DNA from: Cercis canadensis
Lineage: Eukaryota > Streptophyta > Magnoliopsida > Fabales > Fabaceae
Reading direction: 5' to 3'
Assembly (NCBI GenBank): GCA_003255065.1
Contig: QAOA01000562.1
Span: 64,000 to 127,999, forward strand
DNA length: 64,000 bases
This document shows positions 9,701 to 20,322 of the stretch, piece by piece. Below the pieces are notes generated by a model. It was not told the origin of the DNA. It ran no database searches and saw only the letters and a list, made by a program, of their open reading frames with translations. A program made the translations under genes and the position numbers. The number at the start of each line of letters is the position of its first letter. The stretch's first letter is position 1.

Positions 9701-11450
9701 ATCTGTTTTATGGTTTTGCTTTGTTATAAGTAAGGAATTTTTGTGAGAGGAAAAGGTTTTGGTTTGAGCTTTGAAGGTAGATGGAGTGGGGAGGTGTGGG
9801 GGTATTACTATATATTTATACTAACGATTAACGAACCAAAACGGAAAGGGAATAGGTCAGAATCAGACAAGATAACCGAAATCTTGACTGACCCATTTGA
9901 TTAGACTTGGCCCATTTGCTGACCCTTTCCCTATTTCATAACTTTCCACCTTCAAAAATCACTGCTCCATTGCCTTGTTCCCTTCCCCTTTGAGCCTGGT
10001 TACTTACAAAACATACAATGCGACGCAATCAAACACACAATAACTACTATACTTTTTCTTACTTATTCTTAGTTTTAAATTTTATTTCAGTCTGTATGCG
10101 ACGTAGTATATTGTCAATCAATAATCTATTCAAACTCTTTTACTTATAGGATTATTTTAACATACTAATCTGAGTTCATTTTGAAAATTTGAGTACAGTC
10201 AATACGCAAATTGAACTCAATCTAAACAATGCGTGGAGTCTGTGGACAATGTCAACATATTTAAAATGATACAAATTTGTGTACCAAAGAAAAAAAAAAT
10301 GATACAAATTAAGAACAGTAGAGCAACCACTTCAACTATGATATTGTCTTCAACTATTTACTTTGACTATTTCAACTTATCTCACTTAATTTTTTTTTAT
10401 TTAACTTAAATTCCGACTTTGATTATATATTCGTGGAATTGTTCTGTATTCAAGTTTAAATATGATATCCATCAAATTACGTACCCTGATTTTTCACTAC
10501 TAGATCATATAATTTTTCTGATTAGTAAACATGGTATACATGTAAATCCACATGATGTTTTGGTAGCAACTGGTACTTGTATATAATAAAAATATGTTAA
10601 CTTCTAATTTTCCCTAAATATATTAATAACTTGTAAGAACTATAGTTTGAAACAATGTTTTTTTATTAACCCATCACAGCCTCAATAGGGGCTAGAAAAA
10701 AAAAAAAAAGTTTGGTTTTATGCTTCAGTCGCATTTAACTCAATGAGTACATGAAAATTAAAGGTTTTGTTCATCAAACTCATGAAATTAATGTTATTAT
10801 AAACTCCTGAATTTTTTCAATTATTAACCTTAAAATTATAATAATTTAGTAATTAAAGCTTTTCCAGATGTGCGACCCAATTTATTAATAACACTCTTAA
10901 TTACATTATACAATTATGGTTTTCTAATATCGATCATACACACACAACTTAAATGGCTAAAAAACAAATCTTGGCTAGTCAGCCTTGTGGCTAGATGGTC
11001 ATGTAACTCGCCTCTTAAAAGTATTGTGAAAATTCTTCAATTTTACCATGGATGGCTTCTCCTTTGTTAAAAATAAATGATGTTTGGATGAACGAGGAGA
11101 TTGATTGTTCTAAGCTGATTAAATTATCAAACGCAGACACAAGAGCATCCTTGCATTATAGGAACATTTTCATTTCATGAATGCTTCTCCTTGGTATATG
11201 TAAAAGATTCTTGTACTGGTTTGAAAAGTCACTGACTATATTTTGAAAGAATCATAGTATATATATATTTTTTTCATCGTATATAAAACAAGATAAATTG
11301 TGAAAGCAAATTGTATCATCGATCAATCATGTAAATGTATATATACAGACTTTATCTTCAGTCTAAAACTATGTAAATTCCATTCTATGTCAGATGACTA
11401 TACATCTAAGAATAAAAGAATGTGTTTGTCAAAAAGCTCTTTCATCTTGA
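9701..11450. other. Intergenic region with promoter of copy C
   Basis: Minus-strand TATA box at 9811-9820 (TATAAATATA), about 115 bases before the ATG of copy C. The shared AACCAAAACGGAAAGG motif (about 9834-9850) and the TTGGCCCATTTGCTGACCC block (9907-9925) are present. The rest is AT-rich with short A and T tracts and no convincing gene. The last 70 bases are the 3' flank of copy D. Confidence 0.6.
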
Positions 11451-12740
11451 TTAGAAGAGCTTGCTGGCGAATTCATCAATGGCAATTCCTTCCATACGAT
11501 ATGAATCTGATTTTGTAGCAAGCTCTCTGAGTTGCGACAAGCTTCTTCCCAATTTCAATGCCACCTTCATTTCAAACAGCTCCCCATCTTCTCTTGTCTC
11601 CAAATCTTCATCTTCTAACGTTGATCCTATTTCAGTCTCTAACAGCTGAAAGAAGCCAGCACAGTTTCTGTACATTTCAAACACCTGGCCTACTTGTCCA
11701 CCATGCTCAAAAGCATTAATCGCCGCAGCCAATGACCCTGCCATGACTGGCACTATTGCTGCCAATGACCCATTGCCCAAAAATGCAGATCCTGCTGCTG
11801 CAATGCCAGTGAGTAATGGACCCGCTATGGCCAAAGTCTTGTTAATCTTCAGTGCCAAGTTACCTAGCCTCTCATAGTCCTCAATATCTTTGCTCTTCAC
11901 CACTTCAATAACTTCCCTTAGTTCCATTTCTAGTTCTTCACTCCATCCATTTCCCTTCTCCATTTTCTGGTTCTGGAGCTTTCTTCCCTGTGATTTATTT
12001 TTCCTCTGGAACTGAGTTGCAGGCCACCAAACAGCAGGCTCAAATTTTGCTGGGAATTTTTCAAGCATTACTCCCAGCAAGGGAAGTGGGTATGCTTTAT
12101 CAAGTGCCAAAACCTTCTCCATTGCATCCTTGACATCTTTCTCAGTTGGATCACGAAGAGTAATCATGGTTTTGATCTGGGTCTGAAGCTGTTTAAACAA
12201 TCTTGTAGCATTTCGTTGTTCCTCAGCAAGTTGTGAGGGTTGGATTTTGTTCATGATGACCAACAACCCAGTGGCCGCAGTAAATAAAAGGCCAGATGAT
12301 ACTTTCAAGGCCAAAAGCGGTGCACCTTCACCACTAATGGTGGCAACACCAGCCATGGTAGAAGCCGTGAGAGTAATCATATTGATGGAGTTTAACAGAA
12401 GGGTGTTCCAATTATTTCGTTGCTCCCCAATGTTTTTGTGCATTTCAACTCTGTCAGATACGGCCTCTAAGATAGCATAGAGTTGTGTAATGGCCTTAGA
12501 ACTCTTGTTGGAATTGCATAAATCATCACATGTTTGTGTTGTAATGGCATTCTTTTCTAATGGGATTCTGCTATCTGTGGATATGTTCAATTGCTCAACC
12601 TTCACCTTTCTTGTGGGTAATTTTGGAACTGAGAAAGGGATTTTTGGAAAGTTAGGGACATGGATAGCGGCATTGACTCTCATCAAAGAAGAAGAAGAAG
12701 AAGAAGAAGAAAGTAGAGTTGTGGTTTGAAAGGAAGCCAT
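11451..12740 (-). CDS. Probable F-box protein At4g22030-like (copy D, mosaic)
   Basis: Intronless, 429 residues (MASFQTTTLL then a long Ser run). Residues up to about 106 follow copy B (HKNIGEQRNNWN; C has HNNVAEQ). The middle follows copy C (ATISGEGAPLLALKVSS, QTQIKTMITLRDPTEKDV, SQGRKLQNQKMEKGNGW). The last 65 residues follow B again (ETEIGSTLE, RMEGIA). The switch on the 5' side is sharp near 12425. On the 3' side it lies between about 11650 and 11762. This pattern indicates gene conversion. The Glu/Asp tail EDEDLETRED is its own. Its promoter (12741-13440) is almost identical to B's. Confidence 0.85.
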   Translation of the reverse strand: MASFQTTTLLSSSSSSSSLMRVNAAIHVPNFPKIPFSVPKLPTRKVKVEQLNISTDSRIPLEKNAITTQTCDDLCNSNKSSKAITQLYAILEAVSDRVEMHKNIGEQRNNWNTLLLNSINMITLTASTMAGVATISGEGAPLLALKVSSGLLFTAATGLLVIMNKIQPSQLAEEQRNATRLFKQLQTQIKTMITLRDPTEKDVKDAMEKVLALDKAYPLPLLGVMLEKFPAKFEPAVWWPATQFQRKNKSQGRKLQNQKMEKGNGWSEELEMELREVIEVVKSKDIEDYERLGNLALKINKTLAIAGPLLTGIAAAGSAFLGNGSLAAIVPVMAGSLAAAINAFEHGGQVGQVFEMYRNCAGFFQLLETEIGSTLEDEDLETREDGELFEMKVALKLGRSLSQLRELATKSDSYRMEGIAIDEFASKLF

Positions 12741-13437
12741 ATATATATGGGATTAAATTGAAAGGTTTTCTTTTCTGTGATGTGGTATCTGTTTTCTGCT
12801 GTTGCTTTGTGGGAAGAGAGGAAAATCAGAAAATGGTTTGAGTGAAAATGGGAAGGGTGGGAGGGAGTATTTATAGTAAGGAACCAAAACGGAAGGAGAA
12901 GTGGTCAGATATGGAAAATTTTGACCGCCAAATTCAATAGACTTGGCTCCTTGGCTGACCCCTTCCCTATTTAATAACTTTCAACTTCAACGTCAATATG
13001 CGACACGGTATAACCAATTAACCATAGAGCTTGGTTTACTTACAAGAACAAATTTTACGACGAGATCAACATGATAGATCAATCATAATTTTTTATGCTT
13101 AAACGTAGTTTTTTACTTAATTTTTTTTAAAAAAATTATCATTTTTTTTATTACACGAATTTAGTTTTCCTATTTTAAAAATTGCTGAAGATTTGGTCCC
13201 TCCCTTCCCCTAGATAGTCGTCTAAAATATTTTTTTAATTAGCTAAATTGAAAATTAGTTTTTTCATGTGTCAATTAATTAATGGTAAAGAAGTTTGACA
13301 TGTCAGCAAAATAATTTTCATATCATTAAGAGGACTTAATTGAACTAATTTTGCAATGAAATAGACCAAATTCATTTCAAATTAAATTAGTACTGCAATT
13401 AAGTGTTTCGTTGATATGTTAAACATTTTTACCATTG
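12741..13437 (-). promoter_or_regulatory. Promoter unit of copy D
   Basis: Contains the minus-strand TATA box TATAAATA at 12868-12875 and the TTGGCTGACCCCTTCC block near 12951-12967. It matches 3760-4465 and 1-582 with only scattered differences. Confidence 0.7.
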
Positions 13438-13826
13438 ATTAATTCGACACATCCACAAACTAATTTTCTCATCAACATTTTGTATGGCTATTTAATAGAG
13501 AGACAAAATTTACACCAATTTTAAAAATACGATAACTTAGTTCGTACACTAGAAAAGAAATGAATCAAATTAGCAAAATGGATAATTTTTATTTTTAACT
13601 CATCCTTCCCTTTTATTTCAGTGAGTAGTTATGCTTCTCAACACACTTTCTTATTTTATTTCTTCGTATATCATGCTCTGAATTATGCTTATTATCATTC
13701 AACGATTCAGCACTTATTTCCACTGTCAATTTAAGTTCCTTCAAGTTATTTCTTTCCTTTTCAAGTTTTAAATACCAAAGAATCATCTTTGGGGAAAATT
13801 GGCAATAACTTAACATCAAAATGTGA
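13438..13826. other. About 390-bp insertion relative to the copy B promoter unit
   Basis: Flanking sequence ACCATTGA / GTGATTTTAGC is continuous at 4450-4470 but interrupted here. The insert contains a minus-strand frame (13819-13613, MMLSYCQFSPKMIL then KLEKERNNLKELKLTVE) with no recognised domain. Its first 45 bases occur inverted at 874-918. No clear terminal repeats; it could equally be a deletion in the other copy. Confidence 0.45.
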
Positions 13827-14067
13827 GTGATTTTAGCTATTTTTGCTGTATTTCAACCAAGGCAGTTGATCATGACAACTCTCTCTTGTGCTTTATGTAG
13901 GCAGTGTTTAGCTTTGGGAGCTGTTCATTGTGGTTGATGCGGTTTGTAAGATATAAATAAGGAGGTTTCTCTTAAATACTTTTAGTATAAATATAGTATG
14001 TCATATTGCATGAGAAGAGCTAATTTGTAGATAATATATTTCAATCCCTAATGGTAATTATCGCTAC

Positions 14068-14178
14068 CAAACAGTGTTTGAATTTAGTGTTGGTGGTGCT
14101 TTGAATTGGGCGTTCGATGTTTCTGATCCTTATGACAATACATTTGTTATTCCTTTTTATCTTAGAGATGAAAAATAA
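14068..14178 (+). pseudogene. F-box protein remnant, FBA domain, N-terminal-half fragment
   Basis: Plus strand reads QTVFEFSVGGALNWAFDVSD then PYDNTFVIPFYLRDEK and a stop. GALNW (GALHW in most family members) followed by an aliphatic-rich FDV and VIPFYLRDEK fits the FBA domain of plant F-box proteins. It ends at the same LRDEK motif at which the fragment at 932 begins, so the two look like adjacent parts of one ancestral F-box gene. Confidence 0.45.
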
Positions 14179-14732
14179 ATAAATAAGTACCTATACTAAA
14201 TTAAAAAAAAAAATACTTTTAAGCCAAACAGGCTCTTAACGACCTCTATTTACCTTTCCTTGAGAAAGAAAAATTGGCAGTCCTTTTAAAAATATTGAAC
14301 TTTAATTTGCATATGCAGATTAAGCTACCATATGAAGTAAGTTTGTATTAATTGGGGAAAAAAAAGTAGGCTGCTAGATTAAACTTGCATAATCTGTTGG
14401 GTTTGCTACTTGGAAAAGTTAATCGCATGGATGGGAAAGTAAAAGACTGTGATTAGAAATAGATTTCCTAAATATTATGAGTAAATGCTGGATTTGATGC
14501 CTTTGAATCTTAATTATATCTCTATATAGAAGTAAATAGAGGTATTCATTGGTTGGAAAAGTCGCTGATTTTCTTAGACTTTGTTTCAATTGCTAACATA
14601 TGTGTTACGGGGTCAATTACACCAATGAAGATTTTTATACAGATTTAATTTAAAACTAATTTTTTCTATTATATGTCAAAGACTATACATAAAGGAATAA
14701 AAGAATGTGTTTGACAAAAAAAAAACAATATC

Positions 14733-15059
14733 TTAGAAGAGCTTGCTGGCGAATTCATCCATCGCAATTCCTTCCACACGACAAAAGTCTGATTTTTTAG
14801 CAGGTTCTTTTAGTTGCTACAAGCTTCTTCCCAATTTCAATGCCACCTTCATTTCAAACAGCTCCCCATTTTCTCTTCTCTCCAAATCTTTCTCTTCTAA
14901 TGGGCTTGTGTACTCTGAGGATTCCTTCAATGGCTTTCTTGATGGTATCTTTGGAACTGAGCAAGAAACACTTGGGAGCTTTGGGATATGGATAGCAGCA
15001 TTGACCTTTTTTAAAGAAGAAGAAAATAGAGTTGATGTGTGTGACTGTAAGGAAGCCAT
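14733..15059 (-). pseudogene. Internally deleted At4g22030-like copy (copy E)
   Basis: Starts like the family (MASLQSHTSTLFSSSLKKVN, AAIHIPKLPSVSCSVPKIP), then jumps after about residue 55 directly to the C-terminal part (LERRENGELFEMKVALKLGR). About 310 codons are missing, yet the frame is kept. A TCG-to-TAG change after GRSL stops translation at 80 residues. The rest (QLKEPAKKSDF, DEFASKLF, TAA) is still readable behind it. The 3' flank matches 2285-2490, and the upstream region keeps a diverged TGGCTGACCCTTTCC block (15171-15201). Confidence 0.85.
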
Positions 15060-16220
15060 ATTTGTTTTCTGGTTTTGGTTTGTGGGAGAAAGATGTTATG
15101 AATGAACTATGAAGATGGGCGTTTTCATATTAAGGAACCAGAAGGGAAGGGAAGATTAAGACACAAGAAATAGACGTGGCCCAGTGGCTGACCCTTTCCT
15201 TCTTTCATGAACTTCAACTTCAACACTTAATAAGAGGTGACTAAAACATTCAACACATCAAACGAGATTTTTGGTATTTTCGATGAAAGAAATAACAGAA
15301 AGACAAGAGTGAGTTTTCTTTTTTTGGGGCCATGCACGAGTGAGTTTGGGTCAGAGCTTGGGCTTAAATGCAACTTGTCAACCTCCAAATTTTACCAATT
15401 CCAAACGCCGCCATTATTTAATTCCCGATCAATGATGGATCAAAATATCACAGTTTGACCCATTTGGGCTGCCGAACCCGACTCCGTATTACCAGTACGC
15501 GGTAGGCAAATTCTGTCTTCAACACGGATTAACAAGTAAATGCCCATGCAGCACAACAATTACAAATCAGTAATCACTGAATATAATTAATTGAGAGTAT
15601 TTTTTTTTAAGTGTATTTATCAAAGATAATGTTATTAACTCTCTCATCTCTTCTTTTTATTCTTTTTTTTTTTCTCTCTTCATGTGCACTTACTTTCTCA
15701 TGCTTTTTTTTTTTTTTTCTCTCTTTTCATTTAACATATTTGTGCATTGCACGAGACTAGAATTAGTTTAAAATTAAATCAAAAAAAGTCTTGGCCCAAA
15801 AACAAGTAAATTTAATAAAGAAGAAAAGGAAAATTGAGATTATGTGAGCAATAATTATTGTTAAGTTATTTAAATGAATTAAATTATAATTTTTTTAGTG
15901 AGTCAATTAAATAAAACTTTTTAGGTAAATCATAATTTTTGTTAAAATTTTTTAAAATTACCCTCGTTTGTCCATATGTCATAATGATCATTAATAAACA
16001 TATGGTAAACATTAGTTACTAGAAGAAAAATTTTTAAATTTAACAATAACTATAACATACCTAAAATTGTTTTTTTTTTTTATGACTCACATAAAATTAT
16101 TTTAAATTTAAGTTTTCAATATATTCATTCATACCAAAAAATGGTTATTCCTCCTCTACCATCGGGTAATCCGCCCGACTCGGCACTATGCCCCACGACC
16201 CAGATTATGTTCTGTCCTTA

Positions 16221-16223
<3 letters not shown>
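15060..16223. other. Intergenic region between copy E and PMP22
   Basis: Holds the decayed promoter of copy E (15100-15230), long T tracts at about 15600-15720 and AT-rich DNA. I see no gene. Confidence 0.5.

Positions 16224-16255
<32 letters not shown>
16224..16255. repeat. T32 homopolymer upstream of PMP22
   Basis: Thirty-two consecutive T about 120 bases before the PMP22 start codon, within its promoter or 5' UTR. Confidence 0.9.
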
Positions 16256-16256
<1 letters not shown>

Positions 16257-16376
16257 GGGTGAATTTGGAAGATATTTTGGAACAAAGAAATTCAGCAGAA
16301 GGCCAGAAGAACACAAGTGAGAAAAAGAGTGTATCATTCTCGGAATCTCAGCTTCCAGTGAAACTGTTGAAGCAAG

Positions 16377-17972
16377 ATGGGATCCATAGCAAAGAAGGGA
16401 CTGAATAAGTACTTGCTGCAGCTCCGGCAACACCCTTTGAGAACTAAGGTTCCACCTTCTTCATTTCTGTATCTATCTTCCGTGCACTTTACTTTCTGGG
16501 TTGCTGGTTTCCTTCCATTTTCGTTGACTAATTGAAAGTTTCTACCTTTCTCTCTCCCTGTTCTTTGGGTTAATGAAAAAAATGGGTGATTAGATTGGTG
16601 GGTTTATCTGGGTTCAATTCATAAATTTTCTTGTATTCATGTGACTAACTTATGTAGCTCCCCCTTCCCCTGCTTTACTGTATAAAATTACTGAATCAAA
16701 TGTGTACTTTTCGGCAATTTATGTCATTTTCTTTTTGGGGTTTAACTAGGTAATCACAGCGGGGGTGTTGTCAGGGATTAGTGACATAGTGTCTCAGAAG
16801 CTTACTGGGATACAGAAAATTCAATTGAGACGGCTTATTCTCAAAGTGGTAAGTTTTTTTCTCTACTCAATTTGTTTCCCTCCTAAATCTCTTTGATTTG
16901 CAAAGCTCAATCATTTGTATGTGATTAGCTTTTTATATGCGTGTTTCAATGCAATCTGAATCACAATTGAGACTGCTATTTACTCAACTGCTTGATGTCA
17001 CTTTAAATATTCTTCACTAAGAGAAATATTAGACTATTGACTAAGTAATTGGATTAAATATAATAATAATAATAATAATAAAGAAAAGTTAGGCCATATG
17101 ATCCCATGCTATTTCGTGCTTTCAAAAGAAATACTTCATAGCCAGGGCAAGAAGTTTGGATATATGAGGAATTGTTTATCTTATGACTGTGAAAACTGTC
17201 AAATGATATCAAGCACCAACATAAATCAACATATTACCACTAATTTTCTAATCGTTTAAATGCACTGTGCCATCAACTGTTACCGTGTTGACTGGCATGT
17301 GCTTTTTCTGTTGTTATGCGTGCATTGGAATGACATAAAATGGTTTATTGCATGCAGATTTTTGGAGCCGCTTATCTTGGACCATTTGGACATTTCTTTC
17401 ATATCATACTAGATAAAATTTTCAGAGGGAAGAAGGATTCGAAAACTGTAGCGAAGAAGGTAGACTGCTAAGCCTTCTGCTTTGGTTATTTCTGAGAGAA
17501 CCTGAATTTAAGCATCATGGCCACCGCTTATGTCATCAATATGCTTTAAACATACATAATTCAATTCATATTCAGGTGTTTGAGCATCAATGCATAATTG
17601 ATGGCTTACAATACACTAATTAAAGCCTGAATAATCAGATAATTAAGAGAGAAAAGGTAAGAAATACTCTCTTGAAGAATCATAATTTTGCTTGTTTTGC
17701 ATAGGTTCTGATTGAACAGCTGACTTCTTCTCCTTGGAACAACTTGCTTTTCCTGATTTACTATGGATGGATTATTGAAGGTTAGTCCATTTTCAACATG
17801 CAACTCTTATATTTACATTATTGGCACATGGATATACAGGTGAAAGATGGGCTCACATAAAAAATTAGCTCTTTTGAGTAATTATAGTCAAAAATAGGGT
17901 ACCAAAAGAAATGGTCAACTCCTGAACTATGTTATTAATTAAGAAAAAAAAAAAAAAAAAAAAAAAAAAAAN

Positions 17973-18006
<34 letters not shown>

Positions 18007-18492
18007 TCAGTATGTAGGTTTGTTATACTAAAAAGGCATGCCAGCTGGTTATTCTCCTATGAAAAGTTGAACTGCAGGGAGACCCTGGGTGCATGTGAAA
18101 GCCAAAGTTAAGAAGGATTATCCATCAGTGCAGTACACAGCATGGACGGTAAGCTTCTGTTTCCATTATAAACAGTAGCAACATATCCTTCAACACGGCT
18201 TTTGCTAATTTTTAGAACCCCAAATCAATTAAAATGCAGTTCTGGCCGGTTGTGGGGTGGATAAATCACCAATATATGCCTCTTCATTTCCGTGTTGTTT
18301 TCCACAGTTTAGTTGCATTTTGCTGGTACGTTTTTCACTGCTTTCCCCTCTATTCTTGACTTAATAACAATCACCATTTTGTTTAGCAAACAGTGACGAA
18401 ATTGTGGTCATACTCATACGTACAGTGTATTTTACTTCAGGGGAATATTCTTGAACCTACGAGCACGGTCTTTGGCATTGACTAAAGCTTGA
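16377..18492 (+). CDS. PMP22: Peroxisomal membrane protein PMP22 (Mpv17/PMP22 family)
   Basis: Seven exons with GT-AG borders: 16377-16448, 16750-16848, 17358-17459, 17705-17780, 18078-18148, 18240-18325 and 18441-18492, giving 185 residues. The protein starts MGSIAKKGLNKYLLQLRQHP and contains TAGVLSGISDIVSQKLTGIQ, AAYLGPFGHFFH, LIYYGWIIEG and FWPVVGWINHQYMPLHFRVV. It closely follows Arabidopsis PMP22 along its whole length. Family members are four-pass membrane proteins; the Arabidopsis protein is in the peroxisome membrane, and animal relatives form small-solute pores. The basic N-terminus and the GWIN...FRV signature are intact. Intron 4 carries a long A tract with an ambiguous base. All phases join correctly, so the gene looks functional. 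Confidence 0.95.
17943..18000. repeat. Poly(A) tract with an undetermined base in PMP22 intron 4
   Basis: A nearly pure A run of about 58 bases with an N at 17972. Its true length is probably uncertain in the assembly. It lies in the intron and does not affect the coding frame. Confidence 0.9.
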
Positions 18493-18896
18493 AGTAACTA
18501 GCACGTGTTTCACAAGCCTTGCATAGCTGATGCTCCTGCTTTCTGGGAGAGTGTTATGCTTCTCAGAGTTGCCTGCTTCATTTTTATTTTTATATGAATG
18601 CAGCAGTTCCACAAGACCTATCTATGTTCAAGTTTCTTTAGTTTTTGGCCAAGGATCTCAGTTTGGTTGTTTATGTAGACATGATTATTCACCGCAAATA
18701 TAGATGTCGGTTTATATTATTTTCATGTGTAAATGTAATGGAGACACAATGTAACTTGGAAAAGTACAGTTTATTGTATGTTTGTTGATCTTCTGGCTTA
18801 TGCGCACGTTATAGTAGATCATTGTTGCGTACACGCAATATACAACATGCGCAGTTAATAGAAAGAACAGCATAAGTTGAGAAACACACAAGGGAT

Positions 18897-19234
18897 TAAG
18901 GATGGCAATTTGCTCATGGGCCTCGTTATTTATATCTGGTCGGTTATGGATATGAGAATGATGATGAGTAATTTTATGGGGTAAGGATGGAGAAGTTATT
19001 ATCCGTGCCGTCTCGTATTATACATAAATAAAATAATATATATATAACTTTTTTTTTTGCAAAACAGCGTCGTTTTATTTGAGGGTTTTTTAAAAAAGCA
19101 TGGCTATATGAGTAAATGGGCATTCAATGGGGCGGGGATGAAGTTGATGAAAAATTCTCAGCCAGGAATGGGGCATAAGGATGTCCTTTGAGGAAGAGGA
19201 CCGGAAATGTCTGCCCTGCCTCATTGCCATCCCT
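18897..19234. mobile_element. 338-bp MITE with 9-bp target duplication (Mutator-like)
   Basis: Flanked by the exact 9-bp direct repeat ACAAGGGAT (18888-18896 and 19235-19243). The element starts TAAGGATGGCAATTT and ends CATTGCCATCCCT, so its terminal inverted repeat is about 11 bases (GGATGGCAAT). The interior has GGGGCGGGGATG and AT-rich stretches and no gene. A 9-bp duplication points to the Mutator superfamily, but the short inverted repeat is atypical. Confidence 0.8.
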
Positions 19235-19257
19235 ACAAGGGATCCTTGAAATACTAG

Positions 19258-19311
19258 GAATTCAACACTTCCTTATTTGGGCGTGAATTCAACAATTCCT
19301 TATTTGGGCGT
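19258..19311. repeat. 27-bp tandem duplication
   Basis: Two adjacent 27-base units, GAATTCAACACTTCC...GGGCGT and GAATTCAACAATTCC...GGGCGT, differ at one base. The rest of 19235-20192 shows no gene. Confidence 0.9.
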
Positions 19312-20192
19312 GAGGGGAATGTTGCATAGCTCAATTCTCAAAACTATTAATAAGGTCAAAATTTGTGTTGTTGAGGAGGATAGTGTAGCACATGCTCTAT
19401 TCGATGGCACGTGAAACACTCTTTGTGGTTAGGTTTATAATTTCAGAATTGGCTTACTTTCATGTTTATCTATTTGCGATATGGGCTTAGAAATTACGCA
19501 TAATGAAATCATTTCTAGTATTGAACTCAAAAAATGTGGTTGGAATGCGATATGGAGCCTTTTTTTTGAGGAATTGTTAATTGCAACAAGGAAGATCATT
19601 TGTGAGGAATTGGTCAGAAAAAAGTAACTCCTTTTGGATTCTTTTTACTTTATGAAGACTTTGGCTTTTCAAACTTGTTAAATATTCTACACATCCGCGG
19701 CCCTTGGGTTTCACAGAAAATAACATTTTACTGAACACGTGAATAATATACTTATAGTAAATCAGTAATTAACTTGGAATTATACGTTATTAAACTCTGT
19801 CAAGTATCAAAACTTTTAATAAATTAAATTATATGAATAGCCATGAGGTATCGATATTAATACAATACACTAAATTAAGCATTAGGCAGAGGCATGTGAT
19901 ATCATTTCTTGGCCAACATTATAATAATAGTCGGTATTATCTTGAAAAGCATAATAAAACATCCAAGTTCCAACAAGGGATTTTGTCGCAAGGCTACTAA
20001 CTCCTTTTGAAAGTTTCATTGATAATATCTATAAGTTTTGGTTGTTTATATGGTTTACTCGTTTGCTCATTGTGAGTGTTGAAAGTCAGCACAGGAAGGA
20101 GAACGCAGAGAGCAAAAGCAGTCAATTTGAAAATGCAGAGTTCTAAACATTGGGACAATTCAACCTTCAATCTGAAAACTTGTTATTCTTCT

Positions 20193-20200
20193 TATATAAA
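20193..20200 (+). promoter_or_regulatory. TATA box of copy F
   Basis: TATATAAA, about 123 bases before the ATG at 20323. The upstream blocks shared by the minus-strand copies are not recognisable here. Confidence 0.6.
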
Positions 20201-20322
20201 CTGTCATACACATTCCCATATGCCTAAACAGTTGACAATTTAAGGCCTTTATAAAGCAGCAAGAGAGCCAAAAGAAACTGAATAAAGACACCAAAGGTAA
20301 TAAGGTATAGCTGCTATATCAC

